DNA of 60,575 bases from Neisseria sp. (GTDB lineage Bacteria > Pseudomonadota > Gammaproteobacteria > Burkholderiales > Neisseriaceae), in the NCBI GenBank assembly GCA_030528455.1, contig JAUMYW010000011.1, forward strand, positions 1 to 60,575, in the 5' to 3' direction. A model generated the notes under the pieces. That model had not been told where the DNA came from. It made no database searches and saw only the letters and a list, made by a program, of their open reading frames with translations. Of this stretch, positions 29,907 through 42,191 are shown piece by piece. Made by a program: the position numbers and the translations under genes. Position 1 is the stretch's first letter. The number at the start of each line of letters is the position of its first letter.

Positions 29907-30734
29907 ATGACTCATTATGCAATCGGTGATTTGCAGGGCTGTTACAACGAACTGACCGCCCTGCTCTCACTCATCGACTTCCAACACGGTCGAGACACAC
30001 TCTGGCTGACCGGCGACATCGTCAACCGCGGGCCGAAATCTTTGGAATGTCTCGAATTTTGTATGAAACACGAAAACAGCGTGCAAATTGTTTTGGGTAA
30101 TCACGACCTGCATCTGCTTGCTTTGTTTTACGGTTTCGGCAAACAGAAACGCGGCGATACTTTGGAACACATTCTCAATCACCCCGATGCAGCCCGAATG
30201 CGCGATTGGCTGCGTATCCAGCCTCTGATGCGTCAAAACGGCAACAAAGTGCTGATTCACGCCGGCCTGTTGCCGCAATGGAGTGTAGAATCGGCTGCTT
30301 CACTCGCTGCCGAAGTAGAAAACTCGCTGCAAACTGAACCTCAGCGGTATTTTGCCGGCATGTACGGCAACAAGCCGTCTGCATGGTCGGATCTGTTAAG
30401 AGGAGAAGAACGGCTGAGGATGATTACAAATGTGTTTACGCGGATGCGCGCTTTGGATTTCGACAATTGCCTGGATTACAATTTCAAAAGCACGCTTGGC
30501 GATATGCCTTCCGACCGCAGGGCTTGGTTTCGTGCATCCGACCGTCAGCATAGCGGCCATATCCTGGTTTTCGGCCATTGGTCTGCACTGGGTTATTATA
30601 ACGGCGACGGCGTTATCGGTTTGGATACCGGCGCACTATGGGGCGGCAAACTGACTGCTATCGATCTGACCTCGTACAAAATCACTCAAATGCCTTCTTT
30701 AAAGGGTTTGGATTGGAACAAGCTGACCAAATAA
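29907..30734 (+). CDS. apaH: Symmetrical bis(5'-nucleosyl)-tetraphosphatase
   Basis: 275 residues. It hydrolyses Ap4A to two ADP. The metallophosphatase signature is intact: GDLQGC (residues 7-12), GDIVNRGP, GNHD, HAGLLPQW and FGHWSALG. In E. coli Np4A-capped RNA decapping is also attributed to ApaH. It is monocistronic and faces the MFS gene across a DUS hairpin. Confidence 0.97.
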   Translation: MTHYAIGDLQGCYNELTALLSLIDFQHGRDTLWLTGDIVNRGPKSLECLEFCMKHENSVQIVLGNHDLHLLALFYGFGKQKRGDTLEHILNHPDAARMRDWLRIQPLMRQNGNKVLIHAGLLPQWSVESAASLAAEVENSLQTEPQRYFAGMYGNKPSAWSDLLRGEERLRMITNVFTRMRALDFDNCLDYNFKSTLGDMPSDRRAWFRASDRQHSGHILVFGHWSALGYYNGDGVIGLDTGALWGGKLTAIDLTSYKITQMPSLKGLDWNKLTK

Positions 30735-30761
30735 CCCCCTTTCCGCAGTCTCCCGAACCCC

Positions 30762-30787
30762 GCCGTCTGCACCTCAATGCAGACGGC
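30762..30787. terminator. Inverted DUS pair between convergent apaH and MFS genes
   Basis: GCCGTCTGCA-CCTCAA-TGCAGACGGC is a perfect 10-bp stem with a 6-nt loop, followed by TTTG on the plus strand. It sits 28 nt after apaH and 13 nt before the end of the MFS gene, so it may serve both. Confidence 0.7.
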
Positions 30788-30799
30788 TTTGTTGCACAA

Positions 30800-32017
30800 T
30801 CAAGCTGCCCTGCTCCACATAGTGCGCGAACAAGCATACAGCAAAGCCGTGCCGGTCAACGTAGCGCACAACATCAGCGAGGGCATCACATAAGCCGTAC
30901 CGTTGTGCAAAACGGTAGCCGTCCAACTTGCCGTTGCCGCAATCAGCGAGCTGCCCGACATCAGAACCGCATTCGCCGTACCGCCGGCTTCGCGGAAAAA
31001 ACTCATAAAACAGGCCTGAGTATTGGCTGTTATCAAACCCATCGTACCGACCGACAACATGGCACACGCCACCACCAAAGCAAACGGCGGCAGGCTGTCT
31101 GAAAACCAGACCGCAGCGGCCAGTACAGTATTGGCAGCCAACTGCACGCCCAATCCCCAAAGCAGAATATCCTCTGCATTACTGCCTCGCTTCAAACGCC
31201 AGGCCGTAATTCGGTTAAACGTTGCCATCGTCAGAATATTGCAGGCAAACGCCGCCGCATACGCGCTTGGCGCCAAACCGTAAAGCTTCATATAGACAAA
31301 AGGAGATTCGGTAATAAAAACCAGCAGGGAGCTGAACGAAAATGCCTGGAAAAACAAAAATCCCAAAGCCGTTTTACAACGGAAAACCTCAATATAACGT
31401 TTCGATACTCCGCTGAAAAAGCCTCGCCGCAAGCCGTCTGCAACTATCGCGCCGGCGGGTAGAAAGCACCAAAGCAGCGAAAAAACCGCTGCCGCATACA
31501 CCATCAGAAAAACAAAAATCAGCCGCCAGCCGCCCAGTCCCAAGAGTACCGACCCCAACATCGGAGCAGCCAAAGGCGCGGCCATCATCACCACACCGAT
31601 TAAAGCAAACATCTGTGCCGCCTGCCGTCCTTCATACAGATCACGCACGACCGCACCCGACATCACCGCCGCCATACCGCCGCCGACCGCCTGAAACACA
31701 CGCAACACCAGCAAACCGTCCGCACTGTTTACCATAGCAATCGCCAACGATGCCGCAATATAAAGAGCCAAACCGCCCAAAGCCACTTTGCGCCGCCCCA
31801 CAATATCCGACAAAGCTCCTCCTGTCAGCTGTCCCAAAGCCACACCGAACATAAAGCTGCTCAAACTTTTTTCGATATGGTGGATATCTGCCCCCAAATC
31901 GTACGACAGCAAAGGAATGGCAGGCAGATAAGTATCGACCGACAAAGGCATGACCGCCGTCATCGTTGCCAGCAGCACCGCCATTTGTTTGTCGCCCAAC
32001 CCAACCCGTACAGACAT
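30800..32017 (-). CDS. MFS drug-resistance transporter, Bcr/CflA family
   Basis: 405 residues and 12 predicted membrane helices. Family traits: AVMPLSVDTYLPAIPLL in helix 1, the loop GGALSDIVGRRKVALGG between helices 2 and 3, and LRVFQAVGGGMAAVMSGAVV followed by RDLY. Bcr/CflA proteins are proton-driven exporters of drugs or sulfur compounds; the substrate is not predictable here. TTG at 32035 is in frame, but ATG 32017 has GGGGA 8 nt upstream and is preferred. Confidence 0.88.
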   Translation of the reverse strand: MSVRVGLGDKQMAVLLATMTAVMPLSVDTYLPAIPLLSYDLGADIHHIEKSLSSFMFGVALGQLTGGALSDIVGRRKVALGGLALYIAASLAIAMVNSADGLLVLRVFQAVGGGMAAVMSGAVVRDLYEGRQAAQMFALIGVVMMAAPLAAPMLGSVLLGLGGWRLIFVFLMVYAAAVFSLLWCFLPAGAIVADGLRRGFFSGVSKRYIEVFRCKTALGFLFFQAFSFSSLLVFITESPFVYMKLYGLAPSAYAAAFACNILTMATFNRITAWRLKRGSNAEDILLWGLGVQLAANTVLAAAVWFSDSLPPFALVVACAMLSVGTMGLITANTQACFMSFFREAGGTANAVLMSGSSLIAATASWTATVLHNGTAYVMPSLMLCATLTGTALLYACSRTMWSRAA

Positions 32018-32466
32018 TGTATTTTCCCCAACCAATTGATTGCCCTACATCCGAAACATACTGGAAACCAGCGCATCACTGCAAACCCTGATGCCGTCTG
32101 CAACTCACTCCGGCAGCAGGCATAAGGTTTTCCGCACAGAGTCCTCCTGTCCGAAGAAATCCCTTGCCGCCGGACACACAAACCGTCCGAGATTACCCTG
32201 TTTGTGCCATCTTACGCCAATCTGCTGCTGCCGTTTCGGTAAAAATTGCCCGGCCGAGCACAAAATTTACATTAAAGGCGATTTGTTAACAAAAATTGAC
32301 AGGAAAACACCACCGGAGTATAAAGCCCGGTTATGGTAACTCCGCCTGTTTCCGATTTGCAGGCGGCCTTATCAGAATTTCAGTTCGAGCACCCGCCCCT
32401 TCCGCGGGGATACGCAGGAAACCGGCGCACTATTTCCCATCTGCGCCAACGTCTACAGGAATGATT
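32018..32466. other. Intergenic region between the MFS gene and putP
   Basis: 449 bp. It has a DUS near 32093 and a consensus promoter at 32296-32324. Open frames upstream of putP run through it, but none shows a recognisable product. Nothing else is evident. Confidence 0.6.
32296..32324 (+). promoter_or_regulatory. Sigma-70 promoter of putP
   Basis: TTGACA at 32296-32301 (perfect -35), 17-nt spacer, TATAAA at 32319-32324 (5 of 6 for -10). Transcription would begin near 32331, giving a leader of about 135 nt to putP. It is the best-matching housekeeping promoter in the window. Confidence 0.8.
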
Positions 32467-33996
32467 ATGAATCCGATGTACATTACTTTCGGGATATATC
32501 TGGCAGCCGTGCTGCTGATTGGCCTGATTGCCTATTTTTCCACCCGCAGTTTCGACGACTACATTCTCGGCGGCCGCAGCATCGGTCCGTTTGTAACCGC
32601 CATGTCTGCCGGTGCATCCGACATGTCCGGCTGGCTGTTGATGGGCCTGCCCGGTGCGGTTTACCTCAGCGGCCTGAGCGAAGGCTGGATTGCCATCGGT
32701 CTGGTTGTCGGCGCATGGCTGAACTGGCTGATTGTAGCCGGCCGTCTGCGCGTACACACAGAGTACAACCATAACGCACTTACCCTGCCCGATTACTTCT
32801 CTAACCGCTTCCATTCCGACAGCAGCGTAATGAATGTGGTACTGAAAGTCGTACCGTCCGTCATCATTCTGCTGTTCTTCACCATTTACTGCGCCTCGGG
32901 CATCGTTGCCGGAGCAACCCTGTTCCAAAGCCTGTTCCCCGAATTGAGCTATACCCAAGCCATGTGGCTGGGCGCGGGTGCAACCATCGCCTACACCTTT
33001 ATCGGCGGCTTTTTGGCTGTCAGCTGGACAGATACCGTTCAAGCCTCTCTGATGATTTTCGCCCTGATTCTGACCCCGATTATGGTCTACTTGGGCTTGG
33101 GCGGCGCAGAACAAATGAGCGCGGCCATCGCTTCCGCCGCCGAAACCGCAGGCAAGGAATACGGCAGCCTGCTGACCGGCACCACCTTCATCGGCATTAT
33201 TTCCACCGCCGCATGGGGCTTGGGCTACTTCGGCCAACCGCACATTCTCGCCCGCTTTATGGCTGCTGAAAACGTACCTTCTCTGGTCAGCGCGCGCCGC
33301 ATCGGCATGACTTGGATGATTTTGTGTTTAGGCGGCGCAGTTGCCGTAGGCTACTTCGGTATCGCCTACTTTACCGCCAATCCCGAACAAGTTACCCTGA
33401 TGAACGGCAACCACGAACGTATCTTCATCACCTTGGCAACCGTATTGTTCAATCCTTGGATTGCCGGTGTGATTCTGTCTGCCATTCTGGCTGCCGTAAT
33501 GTCCACCCTGTCCTGCCAGCTGCTGGTATGTTCGAGTGCAATCACCGAAGACTTCTACAAAGGCTTTCTGCGTAAAGGCGCATCGCAAACCGAACTGGTA
33601 TGGATAGGCCGCCTGATGGTATTGGCGATTGCCGTAGTTGCCATTCTGCTGGCCTCCGACAAAGACAGCAAAGTTTTGGGCTTGGTATCTTACGCATGGG
33701 CAGGCTTCGGTGCCGCATTCGGTCCTGTTGTGATTCTGTCCGTATTGTGGAAACGCATGACCGCCGCAGGCGCATTGTTCGGCATGATTGCCGGTGCGGT
33801 CATGGTTGTCGTCTGGGCAAAAGCAGTTAATCCCGCCTTGGCTGCTGCAGATTTGCCGACCATGTACGAAATCGTACCGGGCTTCATTCTCTGCGGTGCG
33901 GTAGCCGTTATCGTTTCGCTGCTGGGCAAAGAACCTTCGCAAGAAGTTCAAGCACGCTTCGAACAAGCCGATGCAGCCTATAGATCTGCCAAATAA
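32467..33996 (+). CDS. putP: Sodium/proline symporter
   Basis: 509 residues. A solute:sodium symporter with 13 predicted helices. The first half is near-identical to E. coli PutP in its motifs: FDDYILGGRSIGPFVTAMSA, GASDMSGWLLMGLPGAVYLS, HTEYNHNALTLPDYFSNRF and YTFIGGFLAVSWTDTVQA. It imports proline for the PutA pathway encoded next. ATG 32461 touches the AGGA site; ATG 32467, 6 nt from it, is the better start. A strong terminator separates it from putA. Confidence 0.96.
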   Translation: MNPMYITFGIYLAAVLLIGLIAYFSTRSFDDYILGGRSIGPFVTAMSAGASDMSGWLLMGLPGAVYLSGLSEGWIAIGLVVGAWLNWLIVAGRLRVHTEYNHNALTLPDYFSNRFHSDSSVMNVVLKVVPSVIILLFFTIYCASGIVAGATLFQSLFPELSYTQAMWLGAGATIAYTFIGGFLAVSWTDTVQASLMIFALILTPIMVYLGLGGAEQMSAAIASAAETAGKEYGSLLTGTTFIGIISTAAWGLGYFGQPHILARFMAAENVPSLVSARRIGMTWMILCLGGAVAVGYFGIAYFTANPEQVTLMNGNHERIFITLATVLFNPWIAGVILSAILAAVMSTLSCQLLVCSSAITEDFYKGFLRKGASQTELVWIGRLMVLAIAVVAILLASDKDSKVLGLVSYAWAGFGAAFGPVVILSVLWKRMTAAGALFGMIAGAVMVVVWAKAVNPALAAADLPTMYEIVPGFILCGAVAVIVSLLGKEPSQEVQARFEQADAAYRSAK

Positions 33997-34019
33997 GTTT
34001 CAGACTCTCTGAAACGCCG

Positions 34020-34055
34020 AGGCTGCCCCGAACCTATGTTCCGGCAGCCTTTTTT
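34020..34055 (+). terminator. putP terminator
   Basis: AGGCTGCC (34020-34027) and GGCAGCCT (34043-34050) pair, with an inner GAAC/GTTC helix, followed by TTTTT. A smaller hairpin, GTTTCAG-ACTCT-CTGAAAC, lies just upstream. Confidence 0.9.
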
Positions 34056-34154
34056 CAGCCTCCGTTCCCAAAGCTGCAGACGGCTTTTACCAGCCGAAAA
34101 CCATAACTTGCTGCTTATCAAAGCCGTCTGCACCCGAAAGTGAGATAATATTTT

Positions 34155-34184
34155 TTGTATACCTGCCGTCTGATTCGATATAAA
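34155..34184 (+). promoter_or_regulatory. Candidate promoter of putA
   Basis: TTGTAT (34155-34160), 18-nt spacer, TATAAA (34179-34184), giving a leader of about 45 nt. The -35 is a partial match. No PutA operator can be recognised, and this PutA lacks the DNA-binding domain used for autoregulation in enterics. Confidence 0.5.
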
Positions 34185-34237
34185 AACAATATCTGTTTTG
34201 ACGGTTGTATTTCCCTATATTTTCTGAAGGAAAAACC

Positions 34238-37200
34238 ATGTTCCGATTCGCCCACCCCGAACAATCCGCCCTGCGCGAAGCCGTTACCAGTGCCTACCGC
34301 CGAGACGAAACCGAAGCGGTGCAGGATATGCTGCAACAAGCTCAGATGTCGGCAACCGAACAAACCGCCGCTTCCCTGCTTGCCCGCAATCTGGTAACCA
34401 AAGTCCGCGAAAACCGCAAAAAGGCCAGTGGCGTAGATGCTCTGATGCACGAATTTTCTCTGTCGAGCGAAGAAGGCGTTGCCCTGATGTGTCTGGCCGA
34501 AGCCTTGCTGCGCATTCCCGACAACGATACGCGCAACAAACTGATTGCCGACAAACTGTCCGGCGGCGATTGGAAAAGCCATCTGAACAACAGTCCCTCT
34601 TTGTTCGTCAATGCCGCCGCATGGGGTCTGCTGATTACCGGCAAACTGACCACGCCTACCAACGAAGGCAGCCTGTCTGCCGCTTTAACACGCATGGTCG
34701 GCAAAGGCGGCGAACCTTTAATCCGCAAAGGCGTGGATTACGCAATGCGCATGTTGGGCAGACAGTTCGTTACCGGACAAACCATTGCAGAAGCCCTGCA
34801 AAACGGCAAAGAGCGCGAAAAACTCGGTTACCGTTTTTCTTTCGATATGCTCGGCGAAGCGGCCATGACTCAGGCCGATGCCGAACGGTATTATCAGGAT
34901 TACGTGAACGCCATTCACGCTATCGGCAAAGATGCCCAACACGCAGGCGTATATGAAGGCAACGGCATTTCCGTGAAATTGTCGGCCATTCATCCGCGTT
35001 ACGTCCGCGCCCAGCACGAACGTGTGATGAACGAGCTGCTGCCGAAACTGAAACAACTGTTTTTATTGGCAAAATCCTACAACATCGGTTTGAACATCGA
35101 TGCTGAAGAAGCCAACCGCCTGGAACTGTCGCTCGACCTGATGGAAGCCTTGGTTTCCGACCCCGATTTGGCCGGTTTCAACGGTATCGGCTTCGTGGTT
35201 CAGGCTTATCAGAAACGCTGCCCGTTTGTGATTGATTATTTGGTGGATTTGGCCCGCCGCAGCAATCAGAAGCTGATGATTCGTTTGGTTAAAGGCGCGT
35301 ATTGGGACAGCGAAATCAAATGGGCCCAGGTAGACGGTATGGACGGCTACCCTGTATACACCCGCAAAGTTCATACCGATATTTCCTATCTGGCCTGCGC
35401 ACGCAAGCTTTTGGCCGCTCAAGATGCCGTATTTCCCCAATTTGCCACGCACAATGCCTACACGCTGGCTGCCATTTACCAAATGGGCGAAGGCAAGGAT
35501 TTCGAGTTCCAATGTCTGCACGGCATGGGCGAAACGCTGTACGACCAAGTGGTCGGCCCCAACCACCTGAAACGCCGGGTACGCATCTATGCACCCGTAG
35601 GCACGCATGAAACCCTGTTGGCCTATCTGGTACGCCGCCTGCTGGAAAACGGGGCCAACTCCTCGTTTGTCAACCAAATTGTCGACGAGAAAATCAGTAT
35701 CGACGAACTCATCCGCAGCCCCTTCGATACTGTTGCGGAACAAGGCATCCGCCGCCACAACGCGCTTTCGCTGCCCCGCGAACTCTACGGTGCGGCCCGT
35801 ATTAATTCCGCCGGCATCGATTTGAGCAACGAAAACGTACTGCAAACACTCGAAAACAATATGAACCGTGCGGCAGAACAGCCGTACCGTGCCGCCTCGA
35901 TTATCAACGGCCTAACCGCCGAAGTGCAGACGGCATCAGACATATGCAATCCTGCCGACCACAACGATATTGTCGGCACAGTCTCTTTTGCCGATGCACA
36001 AACCGCCGAAAACGCCGTTACCGCCGCCATTGCAGGTCAAGCCGTATGGTCTGCCGTATCTGCTGCCGAACGCGCTGCCGTATTGCGCCGTTTCGCCGAC
36101 CTGTTAGAACAGCATACGCCCGCTCTGATGATGCTGGCCGTACGCGAAGCGGGCAAAACGCTGAACAATGCGATTGCCGAAGTTCGCGAAGCGGTCGATT
36201 TCTGCCGCTACTACGCCGATGAAGCGGAAAATACTTTGCCTCAAGATGCCGCACCGTTGGGTACGATAGTTGCCATCAGCCCGTGGAACTTCCCTCTGGC
36301 GATTTTCACCGGCGAAGTCATCGCCGCTTTGGGCGCGGGCAACACCGTTGTCGCCAAACCTGCCGAACAAACCTCTCTTATTGCCCATTATGCGGTGCAA
36401 CTGATGCACGAAGCAGGCGTGCCGTCTGCAGCTCTACAATTGGTGTTGGGTGCGGGCGATGTCGGCGCGGCACTCACTCGGGACGAACGCATCAACGGCA
36501 TCATCTTCACAGGCTCGACCGAAGTCGCCCGCCTGATTAACCAAACCCTCGCCAAACGCAGCGATACGCCGGTACTGATTGCCGAAACCGGCGGTCAGAA
36601 CGCCATGATTGCAGACAGTACCGCACTGGCCGAACAAGTATGCGCCGATGTACTGAATTCCGCTTTCGACAGCGCGGGCCAACGTTGTTCCGCCCTGCGT
36701 ATTTTGTGCGTTCAGGAAGACGTTGCCGACCATATGGTTCAAATGATTAAAGGCGCGATGAACGAACTGCACGTAGCCAATCCGAGAGCTCTGAATACCG
36801 ACATCGGCCCGGTCATCGATGCAGAAGCACAAGCCAACCTGTTGGTACACATAGAAAAAATGAAAGGCGTTGCAAAATCCTTCCACCAGATTATGCCGTC
36901 TGAAAACAACGGCACCTTCGTTCCGCCCACCCTGTTTGAGCTGAACAATCTGGACGAATTGCAACGCGAAGTATTCGGTCCCGTACTGCACGTCATCCGC
37001 TACCGCAGCAGCGAACTGGACAAACTGATCGACCAAATCAACAGCAAAGGCTACGCGCTGACCCACGGCATCCACAGCCGTATCGACAGCACCGTTGACC
37101 ACATCCGCAGCCGCATCGAAGCCGGCAACGTATATGTGAACCGCAACATTGTCGGCGCAGTTGTCGGCGTACAGCCTTTCGGCGGACACGGACTTTCCGG

Positions 37201-37837
37201 CACCGGCCCGAAAGCCGGCGGCCCCTTCTACCTGCAACGCCTTACCCGTGCCGCAGAATGGAAAATCCCGCAATTGAGCCGCATCGGTCATGCAGACGAA
37301 ACCGCCTTGAAACAAGTGGAAAAAGTACTGCACGGCCTGCCGCTGGACGACAAAGCCAAAATGTCGCTGGCCGCCGTACTCGGTCAAGCCCGTATCCGCA
37401 CGCTGCGCGGCGCAGAAGTCGTCCTGAACGGTCCGACCGGCGAACGCAACGCATTAAGCTGGCATACACCGAAACAGGTTTGGATATACGGCGGAGATTT
37501 GCAGTCAGCCTTTGCCGCACTGATCAAACTGGCAGCCAACGGCATCCGTTGCGAAGTCGAAAGCGGTCATCCGCTCGCCGACCACGCCGATGCACTGGGC
37601 AGCCTGCTGAAAGTCCACAGCCGTCCGGAAAACAGCGGCATCACCCACGTTGCAGCACTCTCTCCGCTGCCGACCGAATACAAACAGTCTCTCGCCGCCC
37701 AAGACGGTGCGCTGATTAAAGTCCTGCCGTCCGAAAACGGCTTGGACATCTTCCAAGTATTCGAAGAAATCGCGTGCAGCACCAACACCACAGCCGCCGG
37801 CGGCAATGCCGGTCTGATGGCCATGACCGACGCATAA
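34238..37837 (+). CDS. putA: Bifunctional proline dehydrogenase / L-glutamate gamma-semialdehyde dehydrogenase
   Basis: 1199 residues. PutA oxidises proline to glutamate, channelling the intermediate between two active sites. The FAD-dependent proline dehydrogenase barrel spans about residues 200-500 (YEGNGISVKLSAIHPRY, RLVKGAYWDSEIKWAQ, ATHNAYTL). The aldehyde dehydrogenase domain spans about 560-1030, with catalytic Glu783 in AETGGQN and Cys817 in GQRCSAL. A C-terminal extension of about 170 residues follows, as in long (type B) PutA. There is no N-terminal ribbon-helix-helix domain, so it should not repress its own promoter. ATG 34238 has AAGGA 8 nt upstream. Confidence 0.96.
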   Translation: MFRFAHPEQSALREAVTSAYRRDETEAVQDMLQQAQMSATEQTAASLLARNLVTKVRENRKKASGVDALMHEFSLSSEEGVALMCLAEALLRIPDNDTRNKLIADKLSGGDWKSHLNNSPSLFVNAAAWGLLITGKLTTPTNEGSLSAALTRMVGKGGEPLIRKGVDYAMRMLGRQFVTGQTIAEALQNGKEREKLGYRFSFDMLGEAAMTQADAERYYQDYVNAIHAIGKDAQHAGVYEGNGISVKLSAIHPRYVRAQHERVMNELLPKLKQLFLLAKSYNIGLNIDAEEANRLELSLDLMEALVSDPDLAGFNGIGFVVQAYQKRCPFVIDYLVDLARRSNQKLMIRLVKGAYWDSEIKWAQVDGMDGYPVYTRKVHTDISYLACARKLLAAQDAVFPQFATHNAYTLAAIYQMGEGKDFEFQCLHGMGETLYDQVVGPNHLKRRVRIYAPVGTHETLLAYLVRRLLENGANSSFVNQIVDEKISIDELIRSPFDTVAEQGIRRHNALSLPRELYGAARINSAGIDLSNENVLQTLENNMNRAAEQPYRAASIINGLTAEVQTASDICNPADHNDIVGTVSFADAQTAENAVTAAIAGQAVWSAVSAAERAAVLRRFADLLEQHTPALMMLAVREAGKTLNNAIAEVREAVDFCRYYADEAENTLPQDAAPLGTIVAISPWNFPLAIFTGEVIAALGAGNTVVAKPAEQTSLIAHYAVQLMHEAGVPSAALQLVLGAGDVGAALTRDERINGIIFTGSTEVARLINQTLAKRSDTPVLIAETGGQNAMIADSTALAEQVCADVLNSAFDSAGQRCSALRILCVQEDVADHMVQMIKGAMNELHVANPRALNTDIGPVIDAEAQANLLVHIEKMKGVAKSFHQIMPSENNGTFVPPTLFELNNLDELQREVFGPVLHVIRYRSSELDKLIDQINSKGYALTHGIHSRIDSTVDHIRSRIEAGNVYVNRNIVGAVVGVQPFGGHGLSGTGPKAGGPFYLQRLTRAAEWKIPQLSRIGHADETALKQVEKVLHGLPLDDKAKMSLAAVLGQARIRTLRGAEVVLNGPTGERNALSWHTPKQVWIYGGDLQSAFAALIKLAANGIRCEVESGHPLADHADALGSLLKVHSRPENSGITHVAALSPLPTEYKQSLAAQDGALIKVLPSENGLDIFQVFEEIACSTNTTAAGGNAGLMAMTDA

Positions 37838-37843
37838 TGCCTG

Positions 37844-37881
37844 CCGCAAGCCGTCTGCACACGACTGCAGACGGCTTGCGG
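37844..37881 (+). terminator. putA terminator, extended inverted DUS pair
   Basis: CCGCAAGCCGTCTGCA (37844-37859) and its exact complement (37866-37881) form a 16-bp stem with a 6-nt loop. It begins 7 nt after the putA stop. No long T tract follows. Confidence 0.75.
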
Positions 37882-37915
37882 TCATGCTTTTATTCCGAGT
37901 CAACAGCTGCTGATA

Positions 37916-37955
37916 TAAAAAAATGCCGTCTGCACCTTCAAGCTGCAGACGGCAT
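37916..37955 (-). terminator. ppiB terminator, inverted DUS pair with T tract
   Basis: ATGCCGTCTGCA (37923-37934) and its complement (37944-37955) form a 12-bp stem with a 9-nt loop. On the minus strand seven T follow (37916-37922), making a good intrinsic terminator for ppiB. Confidence 0.88.
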
Positions 37956-37978
37956 ATCCATCACCATACGGCAAATAT

Positions 37979-38470
37979 TTACACGATTTCCGCTTTCTCA
38001 ATCACAACCGGATCAACCGGCACATCATCATGCATGCCGTGGCGTTTGGTTGCGACCTGCTCGATTGCGTCTACCACATCGAAGCCGTCCGTTACCTTGC
38101 CGAACACCGCATAACCCCAGCCGTGCATACTGGGGGAAGTATGGTTCAGAAAGTCATTGTCTTTGGTATTGATGAAAAACTGTGCGGAAGCACTGTGCGG
38201 TGCCATCGTGCGTGCCATCGCAATAGTGTATTTGTCGTTTTTCAAACCGTTTTGCGCTTCGTTCTGAATCGGTTCGCGCGTCGCCTTCTCGCTCATATCC
38301 GGCAACATACCGCCGCCTTGAATCATAAAGTTCGGAATCACACGGTGAAAAATCACCCCGTCGTAGAAACCGTCTTTTACATACTGCTCGAAGTTCGCTG
38401 CGGTTACAGGCGCGGCTTCGTGGTTCAGTTCCAACGTAATCACGCCTTTGTTGGTAGTCAGTTTAATCAT
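37979..38470 (-). CDS. ppiB: Peptidyl-prolyl cis-trans isomerase, cyclophilin type (cytoplasmic)
   Basis: 163 residues. Cyclophilin fold with the active-site segments [14 protein letters not shown] and [17 protein letters not shown], and the C-terminal [18 protein letters not shown]. There is no signal peptide, so it is cytoplasmic PpiB, not periplasmic PpiA. ATG 38470 has AGGAAG about 7 nt upstream; the longer frame to 38653 is not supported. Confidence 0.95.
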   Translation of the reverse strand: MIKLTTNKGVITLELNHEAAPVTAANFEQYVKDGFYDGVIFHRVIPNFMIQGGGMLPDMSEKATREPIQNEAQNGLKNDKYTIAMARTMAPHSASAQFFINTKDNDFLNHTSPSMHGWGYAVFGKVTDGFDVVDAIEQVATKRHGMHDDVPVDPVVIEKAEIV

Positions 38471-38594
38471 AAATCTTCCTAAAATAATAATGAGTTGAAG
38501 AAAACAGCTCCACCGTCTGCCGGGCTTTTGCCAAACTGTCTGCCGGCTTAGTTGAATAAAACGGCACCTCAGGCTGCAGACGGCATCAGAACAT

Positions 38595-40200
<1,606 letters not shown>

Positions 40201-40379
40201 ATTTTGCTCTTTCGTATTGGTGTATTCAGGTCTGAAACCTTGTACATATAACAGCAAGGATAAGGCTTTTCAAGCAGTTTGGACGTAAAAAGCGCATTTT
40301 ACAGTAAAGCCGCCTGGCAGCCCCTTCATATCAAACGGGCTTGCAGACGGCTTAAAAGTCTTTAACTGACCGTATGCGA

Positions 40380-42191
40380 TTAATCTTTCTTCGAGAAATG
40401 ACGGCGACGCTCAATCTCGCTAAGGAAGCGTTTACGCAAACGAATCGACTGCGGCGTGATTTCCACCAGTTCGTCGTCATCGATAAATTCTACCGCACTT
40501 TCCAAAGTCAGCTTGATCGGCGTGGTCAGTCTCACAGCTTCATCGGTGCCGCTGGCACGCACATTGGTGAGTTTTTTGCCTTTCAGCGGGTTCACCACCA
40601 AATCGTTGTCGCGGCTGTGGATACCGATAATCATACCTTCGTAGAGCTTGTCGCCGGGCGATACGAACATACGGCCGCGGTCTTCCAGGTTCCACAAGGC
40701 ATACGCCACCGCTTCGCCCTGTTCCTGCGATACCAGCACGCCGTTATGACGGCCGGGCATATCGGGCTTCACCGGTGCGTAATCGTCAAAAACATGGCTC
40801 ATCAGGCCGACACCGCGGGTCAAGGTCATAAATTCGCCTTGGAAACCGATCAGACCTCTTGCGGGAATATGGTATTCCAAGCGGGTACGACCGTTACCGT
40901 CGCTTTCCATATTGGTCAGTTCGCCGCGTCTGCGCCCCAACTCCTCCATGACCGCACCTTGGTTGTCGTCAGGCACGTCAACAGTCAGGTTTTCATACGG
41001 CTCGCATTTTTGACCGTCGATTTCCCGATATACCACGCGCGGTTTTCCGACAGCCAATTCGTAACCTTCGCGGCGCATATTTTCCAGCAAAATCGTCAAA
41101 TGCAGCTCGCCGCGGCCGGACACGCGGAACACATCGGCATCAGCCGTATCTTCCACACGCAAGGCAACATTGGTAAGCAATTCTTTTTGCAGACGGTCGC
41201 GGATTTGGCGCGAGGTAACGAATTTGCCTTCCGTACCGGCCAGCGGCGAAGTGTTGACCATAAAATCCATAGTTAAGGTCGGCTCATCCACGCTCAACAT
41301 CGGCAGACCTTTGGGGTTGTCTTTATCGGTGATGGTAACGCCGATGCCGATGTCTTCAATGCCGGAAATAATCACAATGTCGCCCGCTTCCGCTTCTTCC
41401 AAAGGCACGCGTTCCAAGCCTTTGAAGCCCAATAATTGGTTAATGCGGCCTTGTGCCACCTGTTGTTCGTGATTCATCACTGCCACCACCTGACCGGGCT
41501 TGATACGGCCGTTCAAGATGCGGCCGATACCCAAACGGCCGGTGTAGTTATCATAGTCGAGTTGGGAGATTTGCAGCTGCAGGGTTTCGTCCGCGCTGCC
41601 GCTCGGCGGCGGCGTGTGTTTCAAAATAGTGTCGAACAGCGGACGCATATCGCAGCTCTCGCCTTCTTCGTCAAGCTTTGCAAAACCGCTCAAACCCGAA
41701 GCATAAACAATTGGAAAATCCAATTGTTCGTCCGTAGCACCGAGACTGTCGAACAGCTCGAAAGTCTGATCGATTACCCAACTCGGACGTGCAGACGGCT
41801 TGTCGATTTTATTAATCACGACAATAGGACGCAACCCCAAAGCCAAAGCTTTCTTGGTTACAAAACGGGTTTGCGGCATTGGGCCTTCCTGCGCATCCAC
41901 CAACAGCACCACGCAATCGACCATGCCCAATACGCGCTCCACTTCGCCGCCGAAGTCGGCATGTCCGGGCGTATCGACGATATTAATATGGAAACCTTCA
42001 TATTCGATGGCGGTGTTTTTCGCCAAAATGGTAATGCCGCGCTCTTTTTCCAAATCGTTGCTGTCCATCACGCGCTCGTCAACCTGCTGGTTGGCGCGGA
42101 AGGTGCCGGATTGGCGCAAAAGTTGGTCGACCAGAGTGGTTTTGCCATGGTCGACGTGGGCGATAATCGCAATATTGCGGATGGCTTTCAT
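40380..42191 (-). CDS. typA: Ribosome-associated GTPase TypA/BipA
   Basis: 603 residues. A translational GTPase of the EF-G/LepA type acting in 50S assembly and stress. G1 [10 protein letters not shown] (residues 11-20), switch I region with [15 protein letters not shown]3 [13 protein letters not shown] and G4 [12 protein letters not shown]. The characteristic C-terminal domain contains GTDEAVRL and [13 protein letters not shown]. Length and motifs are normal. Confidence 0.97.
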   Translation of the reverse strand: MKAIRNIAIIAHVDHGKTTLVDQLLRQSGTFRANQQVDERVMDSNDLEKERGITILAKNTAIEYEGFHINIVDTPGHADFGGEVERVLGMVDCVVLLVDAQEGPMPQTRFVTKKALALGLRPIVVINKIDKPSARPSWVIDQTFELFDSLGATDEQLDFPIVYASGLSGFAKLDEEGESCDMRPLFDTILKHTPPPSGSADETLQLQISQLDYDNYTGRLGIGRILNGRIKPGQVVAVMNHEQQVAQGRINQLLGFKGLERVPLEEAEAGDIVIISGIEDIGIGVTITDKDNPKGLPMLSVDEPTLTMDFMVNTSPLAGTEGKFVTSRQIRDRLQKELLTNVALRVEDTADADVFRVSGRGELHLTILLENMRREGYELAVGKPRVVYREIDGQKCEPYENLTVDVPDDNQGAVMEELGRRRGELTNMESDGNGRTRLEYHIPARGLIGFQGEFMTLTRGVGLMSHVFDDYAPVKPDMPGRHNGVLVSQEQGEAVAYALWNLEDRGRMFVSPGDKLYEGMIIGIHSRDNDLVVNPLKGKKLTNVRASGTDEAVRLTTPIKLTLESAVEFIDDDELVEITPQSIRLRKRFLSEIERRRHFSKKD